A stretch of DNA of 64,000 nt, taken from positions 1,922,001 through 1,986,000 of the forward strand of contig NZ_JAIHLP010000002.1 of NCBI RefSeq assembly GCF_020009625.1, read 5' to 3'. Every line of letters starts with the position of its first letter. Position 1 is the stretch's first letter. A program made the translations under genes and the position numbers. Origin of the DNA: Leifsonia poae. Lineage in GTDB: Bacteria > Actinomycetota > Actinomycetes > Actinomycetales > Microbacteriaceae. A model generated the notes under the pieces. That model ran no database searches. It saw nothing but the letters and a program-made list of their open reading frames with translations, and had not been told where the DNA came from. This document shows, piece after piece, positions 51,329-60,613 of this stretch.

Positions 51329-53056
51329 CTATGCGCTCGTCGCACCGACTTCCTCACCCTCCCGCTGAACGACACTCTCCTCATGAACATACTTGCCCCC
51401 GCCCGCGAACGAGGCGATGGCGCCGATGATCGACATGACCGCGGCGGCGATGAACACCACGATGAGACCGTCGTGGAACGGTCCGGAGATCAGCTGCGGG
51501 AAGAACTCTTTACCGGTGAGGGTCGCCGCATCCACGTGCGGGCTGGAGAGCACGCCCGTCGGCCCGAGCAGGTTCTTGATCGGGTTGTAGCCGAGGAACG
51601 CCGCGAACAGACTGCCGACCGGCGGCGTCTGTCCGACCTGCGCCGCAATGTTTGCGGGAACCCCGTTGGCAGTCAACCCACTGGTCAGTGCCCCCGGCAG
51701 CGAAGTCGACAACCCGGCGATCATCAGCGAGAAGAAGATGCCGATCGACAACGAGCTTCCGGCGTTGAGGGCGACGCCGGCCATCCCGGAGGCGGATCCG
51801 CGCTCGTTCGCGGGCACGCTGTTCATGATCGAGGTGCGGTTCGGCGATGAGAACAGTCCGGAGCCGATGCCGTTCAACCCGGTGAGCAGCGCGAACTGCC
51901 AGTAGTCGAAGTTGACCGGGATGAGCAGCAGCCCGATGAAGGTCAGCCCGACGAGGGTGAGACCGACCGTCGCGAACATCCGCGACCCGTACCGGTCGGA
52001 GAGAGCACCGGAGATCGGCCCGGCGATCAGGAACCCGATCGTGATCGGCAGCATGTAGATGCCCGCCCAGAGCGGCGTCTGCTCATAGCTGAACCCGTGC
52101 AGCGGCAACCAGATGCCTTGCAGCCAGATGATCAGCATGAACTGCAGCCCGCCGCGGCCGATCGAGGCGAGGAAGCCGGCGAAGATGCCGGAGGCGAACG
52201 AACGGATGCGGAACAGCCGCATCTCGAACATCGGCGATTTCACCCGCAGCTCGATGAACACGAACGCCACGAGCAGCAGGATGCCGCCGATGATCGAGCC
52301 GAGGACCCACGGGTTCCCCCAGCCCTGCGTGCTGCCGCCGTAGGGCTGGATGCCGTAGGTGATGCCGGTGAGGAGCGCGATCAGCCCGACCGCGAAGGTG
52401 GCGTTGCCGAGCCAGTCGATCCGGCCGGGGTTCTTGGTGCCCACCTCGTGCAGCGACTTGTACGACCAGATCGTGCCGATGATCCCGAACGGAACCGAGA
52501 CGAAGAAGACTGCGCGCCAGTCGATCTCGGCGAGGATGCCGCCGACGATCAGTCCGATGAAGCTTCCGGCGATGGCCGCCACCTGGTTGAGCCCGAGGGC
52601 GAACCCGCGCTTGTTGGCGGGGAACGCATCGGTGAGGATCGCGGTGGAGTTGGCGAACAGCATCGCGCCGCCGATGCCCTGCACGAACCGCCAGACGATC
52701 AGCCACATGGCCGCCGGGCCGCCGGTGAAAGGGTCGAGACAGAGGGCGATGGCGGCGATGGTGAAGATCACGAAGCCGAGGTTGTAGATCTTCACCCGGC
52801 CGTACTGATCGCCCATGCGCCCGAACATCACCACGAGGACGGCGGTGACCAGCATGTAGCCCATCAGCATCCAGAGCAGGTAGCTCACATTGCCCGGTTC
52901 GAGCGGATTCAGTTTGATGCCGGTGAAGATGGCGGGCAGCGAGATGATGACGATCGACGAGTTGATCGTCGCCATGAGCATGCCGAGGGTGGTGTTGCTG
53001 AGTGCGACCCACTTGTAGTGGGGGTGGTCTTTGTTGAAGATGCCGGTGCGGGCCAA
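51329..53056 (-). CDS. DHA2-family MFS exporter
   Basis: A 575-residue, 14-helix major facilitator of the DHA2 drug/H+ antiporter group. [19 protein letters not shown] (helix 1), the helix 2-3 loop [11 protein letters not shown] and [10 protein letters not shown] near helix 11 are signatures. It would pump out lipophilic toxins and is controlled by the MarR protein. The TTG at 53056 (AAGGA upstream, [14 protein letters not shown] next) is preferred to the ATG at 53101 because the latter begins in the AT-rich operator. A long external loop lies between the last two helices. Confidence 0.88.
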   Translation of the reverse strand: MARTGIFNKDHPHYKWVALSNTTLGMLMATINSSIVIISLPAIFTGIKLNPLEPGNVSYLLWMLMGYMLVTAVLVVMFGRMGDQYGRVKIYNLGFVIFTIAAIALCLDPFTGGPAAMWLIVWRFVQGIGGAMLFANSTAILTDAFPANKRGFALGLNQVAAIAGSFIGLIVGGILAEIDWRAVFFVSVPFGIIGTIWSYKSLHEVGTKNPGRIDWLGNATFAVGLIALLTGITYGIQPYGGSTQGWGNPWVLGSIIGGILLLVAFVFIELRVKSPMFEMRLFRIRSFASGIFAGFLASIGRGGLQFMLIIWLQGIWLPLHGFSYEQTPLWAGIYMLPITIGFLIAGPISGALSDRYGSRMFATVGLTLVGLTFIGLLLIPVNFDYWQFALLTGLNGIGSGLFSSPNRTSIMNSVPANERGSASGMAGVALNAGSSLSIGIFFSLMIAGLSTSLPGALTSGLTANGVPANIAAQVGQTPPVGSLFAAFLGYNPIKNLLGPTGVLSSPHVDAATLTGKEFFPQLISGPFHDGLIVVFIAAAVMSIIGAIASFAGGGKYVHEESVVQREGEEVGATSA

Positions 53057-53082
53057 GAGAGTCCTTCGAACGTTCACGTCAG

Positions 53083-53108
53083 ATAGTTGCTTTATATGCA
53101 TTAACTAT
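53083..53108. promoter_or_regulatory. AT-rich dyad upstream of the exporter gene
   Basis: ATAGTT (53083-53088) and AACTAT (53103-53108) frame GC-TTTATAT-GC, an imperfect inverted repeat fit for a MarR dimer. It is 27 bp upstream of the TTG start, so it favours that start over 53101. Confidence 0.4.
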
Positions 53109-53166
53109 ATATCCGGATGCGCGGGCGGCAGCTTCGCGGGTATCGGGCGAACAATAGGCAGTTGAC

Positions 53167-53319
53167 ATGAACCCGTCGATCCCTCGTCGAGTGGACGTCA
53201 CTTTTGGTCTGGTCGCTCTGACCGCCATGGTGATTGCTGTCGTCGGACTCTTGAGCTGGGCCGGCCACGCACGCTCTAGATGTAGTGCCCAGGGACGTTG
53301 TTTGATTTGGCATCCGTGA
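53167..53319 (+). CDS. Possible small membrane peptide, 3' end replaced by IS481
   Basis: ATG at 53167 opens a short frame whose residues 12-32 (TFGLVALTAMVIAVVGLLSW) would cross the membrane once. It reads into the IS element and ends at 53319 (50 residues). If the IS and one target copy are removed, the frame ends two codons after the target, at 54391, giving 40 residues. So the insertion changed only the tail. The ribosome-binding site is weak; I am not sure it is a real gene. Confidence 0.35.
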   Translation: MNPSIPRRVDVTFGLVALTAMVIAVVGLLSWAGHARSRCSAQGRCLIWHP

Positions 53320-54376
53320 CATGGCGAGAACCTCCGGGCCAGAGTGGGAGTTGCTTAGACACTCACTCGAAACCTGGAGGTTCTCGTGTCTCACGGTAAT
53401 GCGGCTTTGACGCCGCGGCAAAGGTTGCGTGTTGCGCGACTGATCATCGACGAGGGCTGGACCGTCGCTGCGGCGGCTGACTACTTCCGTGTTTCGTGGC
53501 CGACCGCCGCGAAATGGGCACGCCGCTACGTCGAACTCGGCCCGGAGGGGATGACAGATCGGTCCTCCCGCCCGCACGCGCATCCGAATCGGACCCCGCA
53601 GCTGCTGGTGAAGAAGATCGTGCATCTGCGGATCAAGAAACGCCTTGGTCCGGTGCAAATCGCTGGCCGGCTGGGGATGCCGGCGTCGACCGTTCACGCG
53701 GTTCTGGTGCGTTGCCGTCTCAACCGGCTCACCCATGTCGATGTGAAGACCGGGGAACCGGCCCGACGTTACGAACACGACTACCCCGGATCGCTGATCC
53801 ATGTCGATGTGAAGAAGCTCGGCAACATCCCCGACGGCGGCGGGTGGCGGTTCGTCGGCCGAGCCCAGGGCGACAGGAATCGGGCGAAGACGCCGGGCAA
53901 AGACCGCAACCAGTACTACAACCCGAAGATGCGACACGCGTTCGTGCACACCGTGATCGATGACCATTCCCGCGTCGCCTACGCCGAGATCCACGACGAC
54001 GAACGCGCTGAGACTGCGATCGGAGTCCTCCAACGGGCGACGTCCTGGTTCGCCGATCGTGGAGTCCGCGTCGAACGCGTCCTCTCCGACAACGGCTCCG
54101 CCTACCGCTCCCACGCCTGGCGACACGCCTGCACGGACCTCGGCATCCGCCCGAAGTTCACCCGCCCCTACCGGCCGCAAACGAACGGCAAAATCGAACG
54201 CTTCCACCGCACGATGAGCGACGGATGGGCATTCGCCCGCCACTACAACTCCGAGTCAGCCCGCCGCGCAGCCCTCCCCGCCTGGCTCCATCACTACAAT
54301 CAACACCGACCCCACACCGCCACCGGAAAGCTCCCGCCCATCACCCGGCTATCGAGCAACCTACCTGGGCACTACA
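53281..54376 (+). mobile_element. IS481-family insertion sequence (1096 bp)
   Basis: The ends are TGTAGTGCCCAGG and its exact inverted complement, CCTGGGCACTACA. They are flanked by direct repeats of TCTAGA (53275-53280 and 54377-54382), which agrees with the NCTAGN target and 6-bp duplication known for Bordetella IS481. One transposase gene fills most of the element. Recent insertion is likely, because both duplications and TIRs are exact. Confidence 0.92.
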
Positions 54377-54381
54377 TCTAG
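53386..54381 (+). CDS. IS481-family transposase
   Basis: A 331-residue DDE transposase. The N-terminal HTH region (RQRLRVARLIIDEGWTVAAA) precedes the integrase core with IHVDVKKLG (D), RVLSDNGSAY (D) and NGKIERFHRT (E). GTG start with GGAGG upstream. The last codon is split across the IS end, and the stop codon TAG (54379-54381) belongs to the duplicated target TCTAGA, not to the element. The transposase looks intact. Confidence 0.93.
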   Translation: MSHGNAALTPRQRLRVARLIIDEGWTVAAAADYFRVSWPTAAKWARRYVELGPEGMTDRSSRPHAHPNRTPQLLVKKIVHLRIKKRLGPVQIAGRLGMPASTVHAVLVRCRLNRLTHVDVKTGEPARRYEHDYPGSLIHVDVKKLGNIPDGGGWRFVGRAQGDRNRAKTPGKDRNQYYNPKMRHAFVHTVIDDHSRVAYAEIHDDERAETAIGVLQRATSWFADRGVRVERVLSDNGSAYRSHAWRHACTDLGIRPKFTRPYRPQTNGKIERFHRTMSDGWAFARHYNSESARRAALPAWLHHYNQHRPHTATGKLPPITRLSSNLPGHYI

Positions 54382-54382
54382 A

Positions 54383-54689
54383 GCAGGCTAAATCGATTTC
54401 AGAGGGTCGCCTCCCAATCCATTCGGCCGCAGACTGTGCCTCAATTTCGCGCGCCGGCCCCCGTTCTGTGAAATGTCTCAGAAACACGATCGCGCACTGC
54501 CGGAAACAGCGGTTCCGTATCGTCCTTCGTGTCGATGGCGCCGCTTCCTCAGCCGCCGGCCCGCTCCCCTGGGCCGGCCTTGGACCGTTCGCAGGTCGTG
54601 CTCCCCCGGCGCCTCGAGTCTCCCCTTCCTCCCGCTGACGGCGGACGCATCGGCGTCCCCTTTCGCCCCCAGAGGAAGGCACCACCCGA
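54383..54689. other. Non-coding gap before the cohesin gene
   Basis: No gene, repeat or clear promoter was seen in these 307 bp. GAGGAAGG (54669-54676) is a far ribosome-binding site for the ATG at 54690. The IS element at the left edge could supply an outward promoter. Confidence 0.5.
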
Positions 54690-55409
54690 ATGCATCAGAA
54701 TCCCAGGCGGCTCCCGCGCCTTCTCGCCGTCGCCGCGGCCGCACTGGCCGGTCTCGGCCTCGCGGTCGGCACAGCGGCTCCCGCTCTCGCGGCCCCCGCT
54801 GTCGCGAACGTCTCCGTCTCGGCGCCGTCGACAGTCACCGCCGGTGACGCCTTCGAGGTGACGGTGAAACTCGCCGGCGCGACCGATGTCTACGGCTATG
54901 AGGTGGTGCTGGCATTCGACCCGGCCGTGGCCTCCCCCGTCGACGGCAGCGCCGCTGTCACCGCCGGCGGCTTCGATTCGGTCCGCACCGGAACCGGCAC
55001 GGTCGACCTCGTGTACACGCGGCTCGGCACCTCCCCGGCGCTCTCCGGCGACCTCACCTTCACGCTGACCTTCACCGCGACCGCGGCCGGGTCGACAGCG
55101 TTCACGGTCCGCTCGCTCTCGCTGGTCGACTCCGCCTCGGCCGTGACGGCGTCGACGAATGCGGCGACCAGCCCGACGGTCGAGGTCGTGTCCGCCGCGG
55201 CGACCCCACCCCCGACGCCCACTCCCACCGGCAACCCCGGGACCGGCGGCACGGGCACGGTCGGCACCGCCTCGGTATCGGACGATGACCTCGCCTCCAC
55301 CGGTACCGATGTCGTCCCCTACGCCGCCGCCGCCCTCGCGCTGCTCGCCGTCGGCGCCGCGGCCGTACTGATCGCCGCACGCCGCCGCCGCGCAGGAGAC
55401 GCCCGATGA
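54690..55409 (+). CDS. Cohesin-domain protein with LAxTG cell-wall anchor
   Basis: A 239-residue secreted protein. Residues 1-35 are a signal peptide (AVAAAALAGLGLAVGTAAPALAA). A cohesin-type beta-sandwich follows (about 38-165), with NVSVSAPSTVTAGDAFEVTV and YGYEVVLAFDPAVASPV, the two landmarks of the fold. A Pro/Gly/Thr linker leads to LASTG (about 202-206), a hydrophobic stretch and RRRR, the signal of a class E sortase. So it should be wall-attached, showing its cohesin outwards. It overlaps the dockerin-amidase gene by ATGA. No second cohesin is in the window. Confidence 0.85.
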   Translation: MHQNPRRLPRLLAVAAAALAGLGLAVGTAAPALAAPAVANVSVSAPSTVTAGDAFEVTVKLAGATDVYGYEVVLAFDPAVASPVDGSAAVTAGGFDSVRTGTGTVDLVYTRLGTSPALSGDLTFTLTFTATAAGSTAFTVRSLSLVDSASAVTASTNAATSPTVEVVSAAATPPPTPTPTGNPGTGGTGTVGTASVSDDDLASTGTDVVPYAAAALALLAVGAAAVLIAARRRRAGDAR

Positions 55410-57294
55410 CCGCCAGCCGCCCGACCGAGAGGAGAACCACTGTCATGCACACCCGATCGAAGCGCCCCCGCACCGCGACCATTGCGGGCGCCATCGCCAC
55501 CCTGGCCGCGCTCGTCGCCACCGGAGCCGTCGTCGCCCCGGCCGCATCCGCCGCGCCTTCCGACACCACCACCGGCGCGTTCCTCGCGCCGTACTACACC
55601 GCGCTCGACCTGACGGGCGACCGTCAGGTCACGAAGGCCGACCTCGATGTGCTGGCGAAGCACCTCGGCGACACGCCCGCCTCGGCAGGCTGGTCCCTCG
55701 TCTCGAAGGCCGACACCGACGGCGACGGCACCATCACCATCCGAGACCTCGTCGCACTCTCCCAGCGCATGATCTACGATGATGGACCCTTCCAGCTGGT
55801 GGAGGCGTCCGCCCTCGACATGCAGGCCGCGATGAACGCCGGCGTCACCACCTCCGTGAAGATCACCCAGGAGTACCTCGACCGCATCGCCGCCCTCGAC
55901 CGAACGGTCGTCGACACGGGTGCCGGTGGGCGAGCGCTCAACTCGATCATCTCGACGAACAAGCAGGCACTGACGATCGCCGCCCAAGCCGACGCCACTC
56001 GCGCCCGGAAGGGGATGACGAGCATGCTCCTCGGCGTCCCGATCGCGGTGAAGGACAATTACGACACCGCCGACATGCCGACCACCGGCGGCTGCGGCTG
56101 CTGGGATACGAACCAGACCAGCGATGACGCGGCGATGGTGAAGGGCCTTCGCTCGGCGGGCGCCGTCATCCTCGCCAAGGCCAGCCTGGACGAGTTCGCC
56201 TACGGGTTCGTGTCCGAGTTCTCCTCATTCCAGGACGCGGGCACGTCGCTCCTCGTCGCCAGCCCCCTCAACACGACGAAGACGGCGGGCGGCTCCAGCG
56301 GTGGAACGGGGGCCGCCATCGCCGCGAACCTCGCGGGCATCGGGTTCGGCACCGACACGGGAGGCTCCATCCGCGTGCCGTCGACGTACAACTCGCTCGT
56401 CGGCATCCGCCCGACTGTCGGCCTCACCAGTCGCGACGGCATCATCCCCTCGCACTCAGCCAGGACACCGGCGGCCCGATCGCGCGAAGCGTCACCGACG
56501 CGGCCGTGGCTCTCGACGCCGTCACCGGCGTGGACTCCGCCGACCCGATCACCGCGGAGCAGACCGGCCACGTGCCCGCCTCGTACACCGCGGCTCTCGA
56601 CCCGACCGCGCTGAGAGGCAAACGGATCGGCATCGTCACCTCGATGGTCGGCACGAACGCGACCGTCACCCGGCTGTGGGCGAACGCCAAGGCAACGCTC
56701 GAGGCGCAGGGCGCGACCGTCGTCGAGCTCACCGCGAGCACGGCGTTCACCGCCACGCTCAACGAGGGGAGCGGGAGCACGAACGAGTTCAAGCACGACC
56801 TGAACATCTACATCCAGAACCACCTCGCCCCGGCGGTGACGGCCCGCTCGATCACCGACATCCTCGCCTCTGGCCGGAACGTCACCTCCCGCAACAGCAT
56901 CTACACCTCGCGGAACGCCGTGACGGATGCGCAATACCAGGCGTGGGCGGGCCCGGCGGGCACGCACACCACCGCCATCGCGAACGGCAACACCACGGTC
57001 ACCCAGCTGATGAACGACAACGCGCTCGACTCTCTGGTCTACCCGAGCGGTTCGCCGTACGGCACCATCGGCACGAACATGCGCCTCAGCCCGAACACCG
57101 GGATGCCGGCCATCACCGTGCCGATGGGTCAGGCCATCGCCTCCGACGGCAGCAACCCGGTCGTCGGAGCCAACGTCAACCTCGAGTTCCTCGGGCGCGA
57201 CTACGACGAGAGCGGCATCATCGGCCTGGCGTACGCCTTCGAGCAGGCGACCCACGCCCGCGCGACCGCGCCACTCTACGGTCCGCTGAAGTAA
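55406..57294 (+). pseudogene. Secreted dockerin-amidase (amidase-signature enzyme), frameshifted
   Basis: In one frame the product starts with a signal peptide (about residues 20-50) and a dockerin with two Ca-binding repeats: DLTGDRQVTKADL (about 68-80) and DTDGDGTITIRDL (103-115). It then enters an amidase-signature domain: Lys216 (VPIAVKDN), Ser297 (GGSSGGTG) and the nucleophile Ser321 (GTDTGGSIR). After GIIP the frame breaks at CCCC (56446-56449); the missing C restores LALSQDTGGPIARSVTDAA and a run to 57294 (629 residues). The enzyme would hydrolyse an amide outside the cell. Its dockerin should dock on the cohesin protein encoded just upstream. Start 55406 overlaps the cohesin stop; 55445 is an alternative. 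Confidence 0.85.
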
Positions 57295-57309
57295 CCCTGT
57301 CGTCCACCC

Positions 57310-57371
57310 CGTCGAGGGCGGTAGAAGCAGCGCCAACCGGCGCGGATCGGTGCTTTTGCCGCCCTTCGACG
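57310..57371. terminator. Strong nested hairpin between convergent genes
   Basis: CGTCGAGGGCGG (57310-57321) pairs with CCGCCCTTCGACG (57359-57371) with one bulged base, the stem continuing through AAGCA/TGCTT. An inner GCGCC-AACC-GGCGC (57330-57343) makes a second stem. It ends both the dockerin-amidase and the aldehyde dehydrogenase transcripts. Confidence 0.6.
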
Positions 57372-57378
57372 AAGGGGG

Positions 57379-58743
57379 TCAGCCGAGGCGGATGAGCTTC
57401 TTGTTGACGAACTCGTCGGCGCCGAAGCGGCCGAGCTCACGGCCGGAGCCGGAGCGCTTGACGCCACCGAACGGGAGCTCCGCGCCGTCGGCGAGCACGA
57501 CGTTCACGAAGACCATGCCGGCCTGGATCTGGTCGGCGACCCGCAGGGCTTGCTCGTCATCGGTGGTGTACAGGTATGAGCCGAGCCCGAACGGGGTGTC
57601 GTTCGCGATGCGCACCGCGTCGGCCTCGTCTTTCGCGCGGTAGACCTGCGCCACCGGGCCGAAGAACTCCTCCTGCGAGGCCGGGTTGTCGGGGGCGACA
57701 TCGGCGAGCACCGTCGTCTCGAAGAACGCGCCCGTGCGTCCGCCGCCTCGCACCAGGGTCGCGCCGTTCTCGACCGCGCGCTTGACCTGCTCGTCGAGGT
57801 TCTCGGCCGCGCGCAGCGAGGAGAGCGGCCCGAGCGCCGACTCCGCCGAGGTGGGGTCGCTCGCCTCGACCTCGGCCAGTTTCGCCGTGAACTTCTGCAG
57901 GAACGGCTCGTACAGCGCGTCGGCGACGACGAACCGTTTGGCGGCGTTGCAGGACTGGCCGCTGTTGTCGAGGCGCGCATCCACGGCGTTCTGCACGGTC
58001 GCGTCGAGGTCGTCGGTGGAGAGCAGGATGAACGGGTCGGAGCCGCCGAGCTCCAGCACGACCTTCTTGAGGTTGCGTCCGGCGACCGCGGCCACCGTGG
58101 CGCCGGCGCGCTCGGAGCCGGTGAGCGAGACACCCTGCACGCGCGGGTCGGCGATCACGGTCTCGATCTGCTCATGCGAGGCGTAGATGTTCACGTACGC
58201 GCCGGCCGGGAAGCCCGCGTCGAGGAACATCCGCTCGATGGCGGCGGCCGACTCCGGGCACTGTTCGGCGTGCTTGAGGAGGATGGTGTTGCCGATCACC
58301 AGGTTCGGGCCCGCGAACCGGGCGACCTGGTAGTAGGGGAAGTTCCACGGCATGATGCCGAGGAGCACACCGAGCGCCGAACGCCGGACGAACGCCGAAC
58401 CGTCGCCGTCCAGCAGCGTGATCGGCTCGTCTTTCAGGAATTCGGCGGCGTGGTCGGCGTAGTACTCGTAGATCGCTCCGGCGAAGTCGACCTCCCCGAG
58501 CGCCTGCTCGACCGGCTTGCCCATCTCGCGCACGATGATGTCGGCGAGCTCCTGGCGACGCTCGATGTGCAGTTCGCCGACGCGGCGAACCAGGGCCGCA
58601 CGTTCGTCGACGCTTGTCGTTTGCGACCAGGTCCGGAAAGTGTCGTCGGCCGAGGCGATCGCGGCGCCGAGGGCATTGTCGTCGATGGTGTCGAACGTCT
58701 TGACGATCTCACCGGTAGCGGGGTTCGTGACGGCGTAGGTCAT
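57379..58743 (-). CDS. NAD(P)-dependent aldehyde dehydrogenase (succinate-semialdehyde type)
   Basis: A 454-residue dehydrogenase. Glu231 (VVLELGGSDP) is the general base and Cys265 (NSGQSCNAAKRF) the nucleophile; MPWNFPYYQ lies at the cofactor site. Sequence blocks such as PFGGVKRSGSGRELG are typical of succinate-semialdehyde dehydrogenases. It oxidises an aldehyde to an acid; the substrate is not proven. AGGAG precedes the ATG at 58743. It is downstream of the sugar-acid operon by 85 bp on the same strand and may belong to it. Confidence 0.9.
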   Translation of the reverse strand: MTYAVTNPATGEIVKTFDTIDDNALGAAIASADDTFRTWSQTTSVDERAALVRRVGELHIERRQELADIIVREMGKPVEQALGEVDFAGAIYEYYADHAAEFLKDEPITLLDGDGSAFVRRSALGVLLGIMPWNFPYYQVARFAGPNLVIGNTILLKHAEQCPESAAAIERMFLDAGFPAGAYVNIYASHEQIETVIADPRVQGVSLTGSERAGATVAAVAGRNLKKVVLELGGSDPFILLSTDDLDATVQNAVDARLDNSGQSCNAAKRFVVADALYEPFLQKFTAKLAEVEASDPTSAESALGPLSSLRAAENLDEQVKRAVENGATLVRGGGRTGAFFETTVLADVAPDNPASQEEFFGPVAQVYRAKDEADAVRIANDTPFGLGSYLYTTDDEQALRVADQIQAGMVFVNVVLADGAELPFGGVKRSGSGRELGRFGADEFVNKKLIRLG

Positions 58744-58828
58744 GTCGTCTCTCCTCTTTGAGCGTTTGGGACAATCGTACTAGGCCGCACGCGCGCCCCG
58801 ATAGGAGAGGGCCACCGGGCTGTCCGCC

Positions 58829-59365
58829 TCAGGGGGTGCTCGTGCTCCGGCCGATGGTCAGGGTCCGCACCCCCTCAGTCGCCTGGATCAGGATGTCGCC
58901 CGTCGCGGCGGCCACGTCGATGGTGACGCCGGGCTCGTCCTCCCCCAACGGTTCGAGCGCACCGAGCTGGGAGTCCAGGAGTGTCGCCGGCATGAAGTGG
59001 TCGGAGCGGCCCTCCATCCGCACGGCGAGCACCTCCCGGGATGCGGCGAGGTGGACGAAGACCGCGGCCGGCGACTGGCCGAGGATGGTCTCCCGGTACG
59101 ACCGTTTGAGCGCCGAGCAGGCGACGACGAGACCGTCGCCAGCGGCGAGCGCCTGCCCCACCGACCGGAGCCAGGGTGCACGGTCGGCGTCGTCCAGGGG
59201 CGTGCCGCCGGCCATCTTACGGACGTTCTCGATCGGGTGGAGGGAGTCGCCGTCGACGAATGGCACGCCCAGCTCGTCGGCGATGAGGGCGCCGATCGTG
59301 CTCTTGCCCGAGCCGGACACCCCCATCACGACGACTCGCACCGGCGCTGCTGCCGCGTCGGTCAC
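58829..59365 (-). CDS. gntK: Gluconokinase
   Basis: A 178-residue shikimate-kinase-like P-loop kinase. GVSGSGKST (about residues 15-23), [20 protein letters not shown] and [13 protein letters not shown] are the gluconate-kinase blocks. It phosphorylates D-gluconate (or a close sugar acid) with ATP in the cytosol. GTG start overlaps the ManD stop (GTGA). In this operon the phosphorylated product should feed the pentose-phosphate or Entner-Doudoroff route. Confidence 0.9.
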   Translation of the reverse strand: MTDAAAAPVRVVVMGVSGSGKSTIGALIADELGVPFVDGDSLHPIENVRKMAGGTPLDDADRAPWLRSVGQALAAGDGLVVACSALKRSYRETILGQSPAAVFVHLAASREVLAVRMEGRSDHFMPATLLDSQLGALEPLGEDEPGVTIDVAAATGDILIQATEGVRTLTIGRSTSTP

Positions 59366-60612
59366 CAGTCGTGCATGGAGCCGTCGAGGAGACGGTTCAC
59401 CGGCAGGTACGCCGCCTCGTACGGGAACGACTGCGCGATGGCCTCGTCGTAGTCGACGCCGAGGCCGGGCGCTTCGCTCGGCTTCAGCATCCCCTGCTCG
59501 AAGGTGTACGTGGTGCGGAACACCTCGTGCGTGGTGGGGCTGTGCTTCATGTACTCCTGGATGCCGAAGTTGGGGATGGCGATGCCGAGGTGGATCGCCG
59601 CGGCCAGTCCGACCGGCGAGACGTCGGTCGGTCCGTGCACACCCGACTTGATCTGGTAGACGGCGGCGTAGTCGAAGATGCGCCGCAGGGCGGTGATCCC
59701 GCCGGCGTGGGTGATGGGCGAGCGCACGTAGTCGATCAGCTGCTCCTCGAACAGTTCCCGGTAGTCCCAGATCGTGTTGAACACCTCCCCGATGGCCAGC
59801 GGCGTCGTGGTGTGCTCACGCACCCGGCGCAACGCCGCCTGGTTCTCGGCCGGGGTGACGTCTTCGAGCCAGAACAGGTCGTACGGTTCCAGTGCTTTGC
59901 CGAGTTTCGCCGCCTGGATGGGCGTGAGCCGGTGGTGCGCGTCGTGCAGCAGCGGCAGTTCGGGGCCGAACTCATTGCGCACCGCCTCGAACACGGTGGG
60001 CGCGTGGCGGAGGTAGGCGCGGGTGTCCCAGCTCTCCTCCACCGGCACGGCGCTGCGCCGGGCGGGCTCGTAGTCGTAGCGGGCATCCGACCCCGACCCG
60101 GCGCCGGCGGCCGCGTTCTTGCTCGACGCGACCCCGTACACGGACGGCAGGCCCGGGATGCCGGTCTGCACCCGGACGGCGCGGTAGCCCTCTTCGAGGT
60201 GCTCGGTGATCGAGTCGAACAGTTCCGGCAGCTCGGCGCCGGAGGCGTGGCCGTAGACCAGCAGCCCCTCGCGACTGCGACCGCCGAGGAGCTGGTAGAG
60301 CGGCAGGCCGGCGACCTTCGCCTTGATGTCCCACAGCGCCGTGTCGACGGCGGCGATCGACGCCATCGTCACCGGACCGCGGCGCCAGTACGCACCCCGG
60401 TAGAGGTACTGCCAGGTGTCCTCGATCTGGTGGGCGTCGCGGCCGATCAGGAGCGGGACGACGTGCTCGCTCAGGTAGGCGGCGACCGCGAGCTCGCGGC
60501 CGTTGAGCGTCGCGTCGCCGAGACCGGTGAACCCGTCATCGGTCGTGATCCGCAGGGTGACGAAGTTGCGTCCGGGGCTCGAGACGAGCACTTCGGCAGA
60601 AGTGATAAGCAT
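59362..60612 (-). CDS. ManD-type mannonate dehydratase (enolase superfamily)
   Basis: A 416-residue enzyme. The lid domain is residues 1-115, then the barrel: LLHDAHHRL gives the first Mg ligand, [10 protein letters not shown] the second and IGEVFN the third. The RspA/ManD loop [11 protein letters not shown] and [11 protein letters not shown] are also present. ManD removes water from D-mannonate (some members prefer D-gluconate) to give 2-keto-3-deoxygluconate. The ATG at 60612 has GGAG upstream. It is one base pair from the fructuronate-reductase-like gene and overlaps gluconokinase. Confidence 0.9.
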   Translation of the reverse strand: MLITSAEVLVSSPGRNFVTLRITTDDGFTGLGDATLNGRELAVAAYLSEHVVPLLIGRDAHQIEDTWQYLYRGAYWRRGPVTMASIAAVDTALWDIKAKVAGLPLYQLLGGRSREGLLVYGHASGAELPELFDSITEHLEEGYRAVRVQTGIPGLPSVYGVASSKNAAAGAGSGSDARYDYEPARRSAVPVEESWDTRAYLRHAPTVFEAVRNEFGPELPLLHDAHHRLTPIQAAKLGKALEPYDLFWLEDVTPAENQAALRRVREHTTTPLAIGEVFNTIWDYRELFEEQLIDYVRSPITHAGGITALRRIFDYAAVYQIKSGVHGPTDVSPVGLAAAIHLGIAIPNFGIQEYMKHSPTTHEVFRTTYTFEQGMLKPSEAPGLGVDYDEAIAQSFPYEAAYLPVNRLLDGSMHDW

Positions 60613-60613
60613 G

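Noticed and set aside
53057..53101. ATG start of the DHA2 exporter at 53101
   Set aside because: It would begin inside an AT-rich operator-like dyad and has no ribosome-binding site; TTG 53056 has AAGGA upstream.
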